Shown piece by piece: positions 37,966 to 49,539 of a DNA stretch of 64,000 nucleotides. Within the stretch, counting starts at the first letter, position 1. Every line of letters starts with the position of its first letter. The position numbers were made by a program, and so were the translations under genes. Below the pieces are notes generated by a model. That model saw only the letters and a list, made by a program, of their open reading frames with translations, ran no database searches and was not told where the DNA came from. The DNA comes from Pomacea canaliculata (lineage: Eukaryota > Mollusca > Gastropoda > Architaenioglossa > Ampullariidae), in contig NC_037601.1 of the NCBI RefSeq assembly GCF_003073045.1, forward strand, positions 8,233,807 through 8,297,806. Direction: 5' to 3'.

Positions 37966-39035
37966 TTAGCTTACCTGGAGGAATGCAAACAATGGTTTCC
38001 AATGGCGGTCTACCTTTGTCTGCCTGAAGGTACCCCATCTGCGTGGACAAAGTAATGAGGTAAGTGATACCTTGTGATAAGATCAGTTTATTCTTTCTTC
38101 ATTGTTTTTGACGTTGATTGAAACTGCCACGAAGGAGGAAGACATGTAAGTCTGATGTCAGCGAGAGGACATGTCAAAGTCTATTTTACAGTCTGTTTTA
38201 AACCTGTCGGATTTAAGAAGCTTGTCCTCACATCTTTATGTCCACTGAGCTTTCCGTTGTCTCTAAGTCTGTCCATTGACTTTGTCGACCAAAGACAGAG
38301 CTAGCTAGCTACAGAAAGTTCTACCAGATTATCATGAAAGGGTTCAAGAAAACGAGGTCAGCAGCCTAGTTCTCAGAAAAGAAAGAAAAAATCAGCCATT
38401 GTACATCAGTTTTTTTATTCCCCTCCCTCCTCTCTTTCGCTTGTAAATGAATACCTTACTCACGAATTCGGCCATGAATTATATATCCCTCAGACTGTCC
38501 GACTTTTTTCGCACCATGATCGTGTCTTACATACAGAGTAGGTGCTTTAGAGATTCATGCACATCTTGCACGAGACGTACTGTCGTCAGGCTGCCTCCAT
38601 TGGCAACGAAAGTATTCCAGTCTGAACAATTTTTTTTTTGGGTGAGCTAGACCGCTCATCACTTTATATGCCTGAACGTGTTCTAGACTGTTGAATTATG
38701 TAATAATATGTCCTAATAAGCTTACATGGTACGCATACATAAATACAAAATAAAGATGTATATATATAGAATACATCACATGTATGCATATGTACAGAGG
38801 TTAGAGCAGGAGGTGAGTGTACAGGAATGGAGGATATCTAACATGGGACTAGACTGACTGACCTGTCCAGATTCTGTGTAACCATGGAAATGCAGGTTGT
38901 CTGTGACGTGCAGCAGCCTCAAGTCGGTCGATCACATGTTCAGACCTTGTCAGCAAGTACCAGGGGTCAAAGGTCTCACAGCGTGGCGGTCTCACTGCAT
39001 GTTCACTAAGTGTAATTTTATTCCCTGTTGTTCAG

Positions 39036-41067
39036 GCAAGCAGCTCAGTGTTGTGCCAGTACCTTTGGCTCAGGCAGGAGTAGCATCTTCACTGCTGTAG
39101 TACCGTCAGGATACCGTCCAATCCTGCAGGTAAGTGGCTGCTGGCAACGTCGCCATGTTTTTCCACGAGGTAAGCACACGATGGTGTAAGAAAAAAAAAG
39201 AGATTGACTGGTTGTTTTTATCAGTCATCGGCATGACTCAAACTATTCATTCATTGATTGATACTTGTTCATAATTAAAACAAGGTTTACTGGACAGATG
39301 CTATTTATCTTTAAAGGTCTGTTCGAGTGTACATGAGTTTGTATATGTGTGCGTACTTGCGTGCGTGAGTGTATGTGTGTGTCAAAGAGAGAGAGAGTGT
39401 GTGTAAATGCAAGTTAATCCATGTGCGACTCATAACACCCACGGCTGATATTTTTATTCCACAGTTTGTGTGAAAGGCCACTGTCTGCAAGAGTGACCAG
39501 CAACTTATTTACTCTACTCTGAGGTTTAAGCGCTTAGAGAGCTGCCGAGAGATCGAGAATTCGAACTGACATTAATGGAATTACACTTGCCCGGTACCTT
39601 GAATGCAAGTATACACAAATATTTTTATGCGATCGGGTACTGAATATTACACTCTCTCTCTCTCTCTCAGTTTTCCACCATCAGAGACAGAGACAGAGAC
39701 AGGGATCACACACACCCACACACAGTTTCCAGCCATCAGAGACAGAGACAGGGGATCACACACACCCACACACAGTTTCCCACCATCAGAGACAGAGACA
39801 GAGACAGGGGATCACACACACCCACACACAGTTTCCAGCCATCAGAGACATGGACAGGGGTCAAGGGTCGTGTCCGTGGGACTTCACTCACGACAGTTCA
39901 AATCAAGTCTACCTGACAACCGTGACTGTGTAACGAGGCCTAATCTGTAGACACATATATCACACAACACACCTTAATATTAATATTTCTGTTTTTCTGT
40001 GTTCATTTCTGTTTTCAGTGGAGGACCTTGATTTTAATCATCATTCTGATTATAATTTTGATCTTCTTCATCAATGGTGTCCTTCTTTTTCTCAGGTAAC
40101 TGGATTTCGTTTACATTCATTATTTTTCTTGTAAATTAAGGCAATTTGATCTCTTATGACTTTAACTCTTCTTCTTATGATATTACCTTATCTGATGGCC
40201 TCTATTCTTCGATGAAGTAGTTTGATGTTGCCTATGTTCTGCGCTTTTCAAGCAGGACAAGAGAAAATATGTGTTTATATTGTGTGTGTAGTGTGTGTAG
40301 TGTGTGTGTATTGTGTGTGTGGTGTGTGTAGTGTGTGTAGTGTGTGTGTGTAGTGTGTCATATATGCGTGTGTGTGTGTGAGAGCGAGTGTGTGTTTGAG
40401 TGAGAGAGAGAGTTGTGCTGACATTCATGTTTACATACCTGACATTTTCATACACGACTGAAGTGGAGAAATAGTTTTCTTCTCTATACACTATACTTTG
40501 AGCTTTTTACGATTACCAAAGTTATGTAGAATATCAAAATGGTCTTTCAGAAAGAGGGATTTAATAAATAGAAAATAAAACTGATCATCCATATCAGTCA
40601 CCTGTAGTTGCGAGTTGTCTTTGGAGCTTGTTGAAAATCGCTTTGGTTTTCTCGGGAGGACGTTTGTGTTGGAGTTTCTCTCATGCCGATGTGGTTTTGT
40701 TTCTCTCAACAGCTATCTGGATGATAAAAGGGAATGGGATCTTATCCGCAGGTCTCAAGCCAAGCGGCAAGCCGAGAGGGCCCTGCCTCCACCTTATTTG
40801 TTAAGAGCGCCGAGAGAACATCTGAACTCACTGGTTCTGCCTACTGCTAATCCGAACCTAACAGATTCATCATTAGCAGGTTATCGCTGGAAGAAAAAAT
40901 GGGCGATACAGAGGGCCAGGAGAAAAGCCAGGAGTAAGGCCAGGCATCAGCTGCGAAAAAAGAGGAGGTTGAAGAGGAAGGAGGAGAATTGGAAGAAAAT
41001 GTCGTTCAGCCAAAAGGTCCTGGAGACAGTCGTACCAAAGTGGTTGAAATCCCCAGGGACACCCTGA
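39036..41067 (+). CDS. Membrane protein locus 1: stalk, transmembrane and basic tail exons (partial)
   Basis: Three exons join in frame: 39036-39129 (enters in phase 2, leaves in phase 0), 40019-40095 (leaves in phase 2) and 40713-41067, ending at a stop. The second encodes a strongly hydrophobic helix (WRTLILIIILIIILIFFING). The third encodes a very basic cytoplasmic tail with GYRWKKKW about halfway, the same motif at the equivalent place as in the locus at 44340-47200. The transmembrane-to-tail intron has the same phase (2) in both loci. I found no EGF-like exons or start upstream, so this is a partial model or a decayed paralogue. The first exon is supported only by splice sites and phase; the other two are firmer. 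Confidence 0.6.
39668..39858. repeat. 50/56-bp minisatellite inside locus 1 intron
   Basis: Four units start at 39668, 39723, 39773 and 39829, each holding CAGTTTCC, CCATCAGAGACAGAGACAG and CACACACCCACACA. Units 1 and 3 have one more GACAGA step than units 2 and 4. It lies between the stalk and transmembrane exons. Confidence 0.85.
40277..40410. repeat. TG-rich microsatellite in locus 1 intron
   Basis: A long run of TGTGTG blocks separated by TAG steps lies between the transmembrane exon (ends 40095) and the tail exon (starts 40713). It produces spurious long frames on both strands. Confidence 0.8.
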
Positions 41068-41452
41068 GAGGTGTGTCCTCAGCACCAGTCCAAACAAAAT
41101 GACAGGAAGGTAGAAGAGCAGGTCAAGACTTGGCCTGCGACTACCCAGACGGAAATGATGACTGCTTAGACTACTGTGAAAATGAGATTTTTACTAATGG
41201 TGAACAAAACAAAAACGCTAGAGGTGGTACTAGCTACATCCTAAATCAAAATCAACTCCAAGACCTTCACAAGAAGCGAAAGACTTTTTCTGAAGAGCTT
41301 GTCCACGAAGCGAGACTGAACAGGAAGATTTTATATATATATTAGCTTCTTTTTTTTTTTTTTGAAATTCGAGTATACTTGACCGAAAACATTTTTTATA
41401 AATCAACACAGTTTTTATAAAAATTGTTGGCTTGTACTTTTGCCTTCGTTTG

Positions 41453-41454
41453 TG

Positions 41455-41524
<70 letters not shown>
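41453..41524. repeat. (TAA)n microsatellite
   Basis: About 23 perfect TAA units lie 390 bp after the stop of locus 1, followed by an ATC-rich run. It may be the tail of an old retroposon, but no body is recognisable. Confidence 0.9.
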
Positions 41525-41525
<1 letters not shown>

Positions 41526-41837
41526 TCATCGCCATCATCGTCATCATCTCTGTGTTCCTTTCATCCTTTTTTCTTTTTTTTTTGTCCAATTTACTCTAAA
41601 GTTTAAAAGAATGATGATAGACGTACTGCCGCACTAGAACGTCGCGTACGATTGCCACAAAAGTACCGGCAGTTTTCGATCATCTCCGAAGAAAAACTCT
41701 TTTTCAAAATGCATTAGCAGCTAGAGAACCTTTGCCTTGCGTGCCTTTTAGTAAAGGACTGGCATCTCAGAATGACCTGCTGCTACTCAGTATATATATA
41801 TAGGAGGGAGGGGACAGTTTTTATGACCAACCGGTAA

Positions 41838-41953
41838 CTAAGGCTACATCAGCCAACTGCGTAAATTGATGCCTCCCTCAGAGAAAGAACAGCGGCCCCG
41901 AGACAAGATCTGAATCCAGGATGTCCAGTCTTCACTGGTGATCGGACTAACTG
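41838..41953 (-). repeat. SINE copy, same family as 43602-43770
   Basis: On the minus strand it carries a B-box-like element (GATTCAGATCTTGTCTC) and the body seen in the other two copies (AACTAAGGCT and AAGAACAGCG on the plus strand). It abuts the CAA tail of the LINE fragment at 41973. It is more diverged than the 43602 copy. Confidence 0.4.
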
Positions 41954-41972
41954 TGGGGAAAGCCACATCTTA

Positions 41973-42320
41973 CTGTTGTTGTTGTTGTTGTTGTTGTTGT
42001 TTGTTGCTGTTGTTGCTGCTCCATGTCTGTGTGGGTCTCCCAACCCTGCGTCACCCCTTGTCTCATTAACTTGTTGGCCGGCTTTCGCAAGGTGTGAGCG
42101 GTCCAGCCCCACTTCCGCTTCTTGACGTCTTGGCTGGCAGGTCTTTGGTCGGTCCTCTCCCAGAGGTGTGTATTGGAGATCTATTCAAGTTACCCGATGT
42201 TGAGGATATGGCGCAGACATCTGTTGACGAATGTCTGTATCTTGTTGGTGATGCTGTTCGTCACACGCCATGTCTCAGATCCATACAGAAGGACTGACTT
42301 AACATTTGCGCTGAAGATCA
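41973..42320 (-). mobile_element. 3' end of a non-LTR retrotransposon, decayed, with CAA tail
   Basis: Read on the minus strand from 42320, one frame gives ANVKSVLLYGSETWRVT, then FVNRCLRHILNIG, LWERTDQRPAS and KWGWTAHTLRKPANKLMRQG. This is the familiar end of the reverse-transcriptase protein of animal LINEs, after the polymerase domain. Two stop codons interrupt the frame between HILNIG and ISNTHLWER, so it is dead. A (CAA)n tail follows at 42019-41973. Only this 5'-truncated end is present. Confidence 0.8.
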
Positions 42321-42832
42321 TGGTGTGAAGAGTGCCATAGATGCCATATCATCTAGTGCAAACAAATTATGGTCGCAAATTCATCTTCTGAAGACGCATC
42401 ACCGGAATAATCAGCAAAAAAAGAAAAAAAAAAAAAAAAAAAGACGAAGATAAACTAACACTAATGGCAGATAAATCTATTCGGCCGAACACCATATCAA
42501 CCCTCTGGGAGAAGAAGGTTAAGGCAGAGAAGAGAACTCACACGGAGAAGCTAAGTAGTCCTCATTACAAATCGAGGATTAATTCTCTCTCCCTTCTCCA
42601 CAGCCCGCCGGCAACACGAGGTCAAGGGTCTTGTCTCTGCAGTTGCTTAGCGATGTCCAGACATCTCGGATGTTGCTTTAACCCTTTAACCCTTGGGGGT
42701 CTTAGCTACGGAGCGGAGGTAAATAATAATAATAAATGAAAAATTTGCAAAGCACATACTTACACTCTCAAGCTCTTAGCGCTTAAGAACAAGACCAACC
42801 CCACAGCGCGCGCTTCACGCGATCTTGTCTGA

Positions 42833-42884
42833 TGACGTCAAACTAGCATGACGTCATGATTACTTTTACACCAGAATGACGTCA
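42833..42884. promoter_or_regulatory. Three perfect CRE palindromes within 52 bp
   Basis: TGACGTCA occurs at 42833-42840, 42849-42856 and 42877-42884. The last two lie in a near repeat (ATGACGTCATGATT). The cluster lies about 1.5 kb upstream of the start of locus 2. An 8-bp palindrome recurring three times in 52 bp is unlikely by chance and suggests a CREB/ATF-responsive element. Confidence 0.45.
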
Positions 42885-43601
42885 TGATTCTGACGAAATT
42901 CGTGCCAGTGTCTCATGGCGTCCAGATAGTTTCCGAAGGTCCTACACAGAGTGGGACCTGAAACATGTCAGCTGTGGGACTATGCGAGTAATACGTCAGC
43001 TGTGGGACTACGTCAGTAACATGTCCGCAAGTCCGCACAAGTTCTCCGCAGCGTGAGTTCTTTTACTTTTTCATTCGTTGTCTTCAGAGACCCAGTAGTT
43101 CCTGTGACAGCCTGATTGTTAAGCTAAGGATGCGCATTCAGTTCTTCCCACAGTACGCAGCGCAGGTTTGTAACAACACAGACGACATTTCAACGGCCAT
43201 CCTCCAGTCCTAACTGCAGAGGAGGAGGAGGGGGAACTGCTATCGGTTATTGTCAATCACTGGAAGAGAATCATCAGCATGCGAGATCAGACGTTATTCT
43301 CTCCATTCCCCTTCCATCTTCGTATTATACCAGATCACGAAAGCCGTCTTGCTTGGGACAGAGGGGGAAGGGAGGGCAAAAATAAAAATGTCTACTGCCT
43401 GTCGCAAAACATTTCCGAGCTGACCAAAGTGCACGCAAGCCATTTGGAGGATAAGCGCCAGTACTCTCTCGTGCATCACGAGCAGTCTCCGAGCAAGAGG
43501 TTGTCTGCCCTTGATCTTGACACGCACTCTGCCCACGTCGTACTTGGCGGGGGAGTAGGGGGGAGTAGGGGGAGTATGGGAAGTTAGGGAAGGGGATCCG
43601 T

Positions 43602-43770
43602 GTTTTACGTCCAGCCAACTAAGGCTTTATAAGGGAACGTAGCCTGCCCTGTAAACAGGTTCCATATATAAAAAAAGAACTGCGTGTCTGAGACGAGATC
43701 TGAACCGAGGACAGCCAGCTTCTCCTTTAACTGTTGACAGGCGCGAACCGTTGCGCCACTGGACCTCCCG
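43602..43770 (-). repeat. tRNA-derived SINE, minus strand
   Basis: On the minus strand it begins with a tRNA-like head: A box in CAGTGGCGCAACGGTTCGCG and B box in GGTTCAGATCTCGTC. A body follows with AAGAACTGCG's complement and a section common to the partial copies at 41838 and 36270. This is the fullest of the three copies. Confidence 0.6.
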
Positions 43771-44339
43771 ACTTGGACAAAGGCCAACGATGAAGTGATG
43801 ATGGGATTTATGAAAAAGACTCTCTTCTACCTCTCCTCCTTTGTTCCCTCTTTCCTGTTAGAGAGGTTATTCTTGCCCCCTAATAATGTGATGAAATAGG
43901 TGGTGGAATAACATCTCCAAGAGACCGTAAAATATAGAAAATATTTTAATTACATAACTCTAATCTTATTCGTTTCTGATCTAAGATATATTTTTTGAAA
44001 ACTCCAGATATAAAAGTACAGTCAATCGTTGTATACTGTAGCTGAGTTTAGATACCCGTTATCCGATTCCGAGTATCAAAGGGTAAAAGCGTTAAGTTTA
44101 TCTGTAGCTGCCTTTCGGACACATTAGACATCTTACTTTCACGCCACAACAACTGAAGGTTCATCTCTACCACACGTCACAACCTCGACGAAACTCATTT
44201 TCATACTTTACCTCATTTCAATCCTCATCATTGACAGTAGCATCTCGGTTCCTAGAAACACCCTTCCTTGTTGTATTCTTTATTTCTTATGAGATGATTT
44301 ATTGTAACAGTGCGTAATGCAGGAAAGACCCTTCAGGTG

Positions 44340-45669
44340 ATGCAGGTGAATGGTCAGTGGATGAGTCTCATATGTCTGTCTGTTTTCTGGAGCCAGAGCG
44401 GAGTCGAATCAGGTAAATGTAATTACAAATGCAACAATCAGTAATAGTTCACGTTTACACAATACAGACATCAGGATTTTCGCATATATAATAATAATAA
44501 AGTAGTATGGTTTATATATCACGATCACAAAGAAGCATGCTCTCAGTACTTAGGACAGGTAGGAGAAATAGACAGAATACAAAGGACGGAAGGATAAACA
44601 ACTATGCCGACAGGTAATGAAAGACAAACATAGAAGACGTGGAACAAACAATAAGGATGGAGAGTGTGATAAATCTGAAGAAAGACGAGCAGGTGGACTA
44701 TATAGTCAGTTGGCTCTAATCACAACTACTGACAGCGATGTTAATTGGTAATCAGGAGTAGTTTGCGTAAATGATACGTGCGCATGCACGCGAACACACA
44801 GGAGCACACACGCATACACACTGGCGCAAGACGATGAGAGTGATGAGGAAAAAATAGATGACGTTTTTAAAGCACAGGCTGCGGTAAAGGTTTCTACGGC
44901 CTCAACTGCAGCCTGACGTGCGGCGAGTGTCGTAACGGGGAAACGTGCAACAGCATCTCTGGCTGGTGTCGGAAGGGATGCCGTAAGGGATGGACGCCAG
45001 ACACGCTGTGTAATAAAGGTACCTTGCCTTCCTTTCCTCCTTCTCCTCCTCCTCCTCCTCATCGTCGTCGTCGTCGTCGTCATAGTCCTCGTCCTCGTCC
45101 TCGTTCTCATCCTCCCTCATAAATAAAGTGAATACTGGCTTATATTTGCAGCCTTACTGCAATTGTCTTTGGGTGACTTTTCTGTCGCCAGCGATTCACA
45201 AAAAGTGTACGGGTGGGTGGGACTGCATTCCATGCGGACACTGCCTGACGGCTGATGGCTGCAACTACACGACAGGCCACTGCACTGATGGGTGTCAACC
45301 CAACTGGCACGGGAAGGGCTGCTTCCAGGGTAAGTAGCGAGACTAGCATCTCCACACGTCCTTTCCTTCCTTTCTCTGGCCCCGTCGTCTGGAGCTTACC
45401 TGGCTCCTTCCACTCTCCGTAAAGTTATCGCCTTCCACCCGTTCAGGCTAGCTTTCAGACCTTAACACCTCCAGTACTTGGAGGAGAGGGGAGGAAGAGA
45501 TTTTTTTTTTTTTTTTGTTGTTTTGGTTTTTTTTACTCGCTCTCGCTATCCTCCCATTAGTTTGTTCTTTTAGGTTGCAATGGCGCAGCTGTGCAGCTCT
45601 GGTAGTGCATTTGTTTTTAGTGTTTAAGGGTTTGATTCACTCTCAATCATAGTGATGCGCTATATAAGT

Positions 45670-45722
<53 letters not shown>

Positions 45723-47200
45723 GTTGTGTCTCCAAAAGTAACTCTAATTGTTTCAGAAGTGTTAGCCATGATATTTTGCGGGTGTGGGAATTTACATTTA
45801 CATTTTGTTTTTATATATCTAAATATGTGTGAATGTGTTCGTGCAAGAGTGTGTTCGTGTAGGATCTGATGTGTGATTTAATGTTGTCACAGAAGGTACA
45901 GGGAGTGGTGACGACTATTCGCCCTTTTGGGTCAACTTCTTTTTTCCCATTCTCCTCTTACTTCTGTGCATCATTGTTGTCTTTTTTAGGTAAGTGATCT
46001 ATATATGCACCTGAAATGTTAACAATTTACAGCCAGAAAGCACAGTTGGTATGAAGCATAAAGGTATTATAGACCTTGGAACGGAACTCGTGTAACTATT
46101 TGTATGCTGAAAGTAAATTGCCAGTCAAAGATATCCTGACGAATTCCAACACTTTCATGGATTTGTAGTTTAGTGTAGACTGTCAGTCGTATTTAAAAGG
46201 ACAAAAGACTCCGACGTTTCCTCCAGCAAATTAAGCATTCCATTCTGGACATAAAGAGCATCCTCACTGCAAACAGAAAAAAAAACATTTCTTGACAAGA
46301 GACAGTTGGCAAAGAAACAAAAACATCTTGACTGACGTGTCATGACAGAAGTAACAGCTGTGCCACTATGTTTGTGACTAGACAGTTCAAAGGTTTCAGT
46401 CTGTCTGCGCCATTCTTTGCAACAGTTTCTGCGACCAGAACAAAGACCATCAAAGACACCGGCGGTCCTCGGAACCAGACGACCCTCCCGCGGGGATGCC
46501 CCACCGGTACCTGGCGTCGCGGGAATCCATTGCGAAGTCACAGCGGTGAGGGTCGCCATCGTGGTCAATCTTGTGCAATGGTTAGAGAATCCCCCACTGG
46601 ACAGTTAGTCTTCTATTCTGTTTACTTTTTGTCTTGGAGGGCAGTCCTCGGTGAGGTATCCTATCTGACGTGGGCGAACCACAAAAGTTTTTCTCGCTTG
46701 ACTATGGGGACCAGTGTTTCCCAAGGTGGCGACTGCACTGAACAATCGGATTTAGGATGTTAGGGGATCTGATGATTTGAGGTTTATGTTGATAGAGATT
46801 TAAATTAGTAATCTCGGGTTTGACCCAGTCAGGTTAACATTATCTAAGGGATGTTGATGATGATGATGATTTTTCTGCAAGCAGTTTTGGCCGCTCGTTT
46901 GCTGTTCCTGTGGAATCGGATCGGCGAAACGCGATGGTACCCGGACCGGACCCGACGGACCCGTTTCGGCTCTTGTCCCACAGCCAGGTGACCATGGTAA
47001 ACATCTCCACTGCCGAGAGTGGCTACCGATGGAAGAAGAAATGGAAGCTGCTCAAGGGGGTGACAAAGGAAATGCGTCAGGAGAAATGGCTGAAAGTAAA
47101 AGATCATCGGAGAAGACGTCAGGAAAGGGAGAGTATATCGAGCGAGAACCGAAGTAGCATCATACCGGAGGTGAACGAAGAGCCAGAGACTGCTGTTTAA
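44340..47200 (+). CDS. Small type I membrane protein with two EGF-like modules (locus 2, complete)
   Basis: Five exons, 254 aa: 44340-44412, 44878-45018, 45192-45329, 45893-45989 and 46885-47200, with introns in phases 1, 1, 1 and 2. Exon 1 encodes a signal peptide (MQVNGQWMSLICLSVFW…); an earlier ATG at 44317 hits a stop at once. Exons 2 and 3 each encode one Cys-rich EGF-like module of the kind in MEGF and scavenger-receptor proteins: CGKGFYGLNCSLTCGEC… and CTGGWDCIPCGHC…. Exon 4 holds the transmembrane helix (FFFPILLLLLCIIVVFF). Exon 5 is a basic cytoplasmic tail with GYRWKKKW, shared with locus 1. It likely acts at the cell surface in binding or adhesion; its ligand is unknown. Total length and phases close perfectly. 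A candidate poly(A) signal is at 47434-47439. Confidence 0.85.
45573..45721 (+). repeat. SINE with (TTA)n tail in locus 2 intron 3
   Basis: A tRNA-like head (GGTTGCAATGGCGCAG and the B-box-like GGTTTGATTCAC) runs into CTATATAAGTG and then a (TTA)n tail at 45671-45721. A long poly-T run precedes it at 45502-45520. It lies between the second EGF-like exon and the transmembrane exon. Confidence 0.5.
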
Positions 47201-47466
47201 GGTCAGTGGGAGGGTCGCGAAGGGGAACCAAACGAAAACATTCTCATAAACAATCAAAGCCAATGGAACATAAACACGCACGCTTAGCACATACACAAAC
47301 GCACACACACGCACGGTATTAACGGTTGCTTTCCAATAAGTTATTTCTCTGTTTCTAAATGTATACCTTTTGGGTTTTTCATTGCACTCGGGTTTGGACA
47401 GGCCAGTAATATCAAACCCAGAAATTGTTTGCTAATAAATTTTTCTAATACATTTTTTGTATCCAG

Positions 47467-47729
47467 GGTGTACAGACGAGAGTGAAACTCGGCAAATGAG
47501 TATTCCTACCCTGTTACCCTCACCACAGGAAGAAAATGCCCCAGAGTCTTTGAACTCACCGTCACAACCGTCTTCCAAGTGTGCAGTACCCAGTGATCCC
47601 ACGTGCACACCTTGCACCGCACTGAAAGGTCGAGACACCTGCGATGGAATGGCATGCTGGGAGCAGCTTGGTCCCCAAGGCACGTGCATCGGTGCTGTCC
47701 TCCGGCGCAGTCTCACCCGTTCGCCGTGA
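47467..47729 (+). CDS. Possible extra 3' exon of locus 2
   Basis: A strong acceptor (pyrimidine run then TATCCAG, ending 47466) precedes a frame that is open for 87 codons up to a stop at 47727-47729. The sequence is Pro- and Ser-rich, then Cys-containing (CAVPSDPTCTPCTALKG). Entered in phase 1 it is fully open; the other two phases hit stops within 11 codons. A good donor (TTTAAG|GTCAGT) sits one base after the stop codon of locus 2 and is also phase 1. It may be a 3' UTR exon, a tail reached by stop readthrough, or a remnant. I recognise no domain. Confidence 0.35.
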
Positions 47730-49539
47730 CCTCTGACCGTGCAAGTTTGCCGCCATCATCAACCTGTCTAGACAGGTTACAGCGGGCTGGGGAGGGATGC
47801 TTTGGGGATGTAAGGGAGGGTATTCACCCCCATAAAGAGTACAGAAAGCGCCGTCAACAGGCAGACACAGTTGTCCTTACGGGTGCTACCAAGCAAGTGC
47901 TTTTTCAAGATCTAACAGATCAACTTGACCACTGATGCAGGTTTCTCCGACCTTTATTTATTTATTTATTTATTTTTTTTATTTATTTTTGCATTCACGC
48001 TTCCTCCACCCACTCTCGCATAACCCGCACCCCAGACATAACATTGTTAAAGACATAACAAGAATAAAAATTCTTTGCTGAAGGCGTTTGTCTGTCTGTC
48101 TGTCTGGGTGCAAGCTAACTCTGTGATGAGAATGTGATGGGTGTTTTTTGTCGATGTTGTCGGTGTTGTTGGCGCTGTTGGCGCGTGTGTACACAGACAG
48201 CAGAGAACGTGTGCGCGCGACAAACACTGGCGTCAAAATGCTGATGACGCGGTGCTGATGAGTTTGACGTCACACAGCGTTGACGCCAGTCTTGTCGAGA
48301 CGCAAACAACAAACAATGGCTAACATTATGAAACATTCTGTGAGATTACTGGGACATCTTTTGGAGACACAAACAAAGGCAAACATTCCATGACATCTGC
48401 AAATGCAAGCGGTCCTCGGATCATACCACGAAGAGAGGTCTGCCACAAGCTCTGAGATCAAGCAGCAGAAATAAAGCAATGGTTGTGCAGAAGGCAAGAA
48501 ACTTTAAATTTTTTCCACGTCATGGCTAAGCTAAAAATATTCAAGGTGACGCAGTGAACTGTAGATAATGAATGGATGGGTTAGACGATAGGTGTGAGAG
48601 AGAAGCTTTGTTTGATGGAGTTTGTCTATCGTGCACTAGATGGTTTCTTCTTTCTCTCTCTCTCTCTTACACACTTCTGTTTATTTATAGATAGGTTTGG
48701 TAGTCGTAGAGTGTCTCCTGTATTTTCCTAGCAGTCTCCGCCCCTCCCACTACTTCATTTTTGTTTTTCTGACATTTTCTGTTACATCCATCTGGTCTCA
48801 CTGATTGACTAATTGATTCACTCAGTGAATGAACCACTTACTCCAAGGAGGTGTATCCAAGGAAGGGTAATTTCCACACTTGAAAACTAAACTAACAACT
48901 TTCCTAACTCCCACTACCCCAATATTTATCTGGGTTGTATAGAATATTCCACGATATACTCTGCTGATGATCTGTATTATAAGCAATAGGTATGTGACTG
49001 TCTACTTGATCGAAGTTGGTGCAAGTAGTTTATAAGTGTGTAGGTGATTTATTACACTCTTCCTTTATGCATCCACGTCCATATACGGCTACACAAAACT
49101 TTCACCTCAGAAAAGCTCACAATTCTCGGCTTCATGACAGGCTCGCAGACACATTGTTGGTGACTTGCCTAGAAGACTAGCTTGTTCCTACAGTAAGCAA
49201 ACTGTTAAACCAGATGGATTTATCAGAGCTTGCCTTTATGTGAGTTCCATCATGAGTTTTCGTTTAAGGAAAAAATAGAATTTGCCTTTGTTTCGACTTT
49301 AGGTAAACTAAATCATCCCTGGGATCCCTGATACAGAAGGCTGGAGGTCCTATCGAAGACTGGAAAAGAAGGCTTCATGACATGCGCACTAACATACTTG
49401 CGTCACTCCTCTATTTCGGGATTTTGCTTGCTTTCTTTTTTCATATTGTGTGTTCTATAAATAATACTGGTAAATATATAGTTATTTGAATATTTACTAT
49501 AACAAATGAAAACTGCAGTCTACTCCAATCCACTGTTAT

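Larger units (their letters stand above)
31178..39035. other. Non-coding stretch, mainly intergenic
   Basis: The first part is likely aquaporin 3' UTR. The rest shows no family-level coding exon. It contains GT repeats (32270-32460), an imperfect palindrome (32796-32923), a truncated SINE copy (36270-36362) and CRE-like sites (37769-37965). I searched here without success for EGF-like exons that could provide the missing ectodomain of the 39036-41067 locus. Confidence 0.5.
41068..44339. other. Non-coding DNA between membrane-protein loci 1 and 2
   Basis: It holds a microsatellite, three retroelement remnants and a CRE cluster, each listed separately. A 28-bp imperfect tandem repeat built on ACGTCAGCTGTGGGACTA lies at about 42966-43021. 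No coding exon is supported here. The last 1.5 kb probably contains the promoter of locus 2. Confidence 0.55.

Noticed and set aside
38447..38650. Cys-containing frame (RCFRDSCTSCTRRT) as a possible ectodomain exon for locus 1
   Set aside because: Cys spacing does not fit the EGF-like modules of loci 2 and 3, and no splice pair in the needed phase 2 joins it to 39036.
41130..41345. 71-codon frame after locus 1, considered as an extra exon
   Set aside because: No acceptor of suitable phase precedes it and it shows no family signal; more likely 3' UTR.
42094..42328. Plus-strand frames over the LINE fragment
   Set aside because: They are shadows of the minus-strand reverse-transcriptase C-terminal region.
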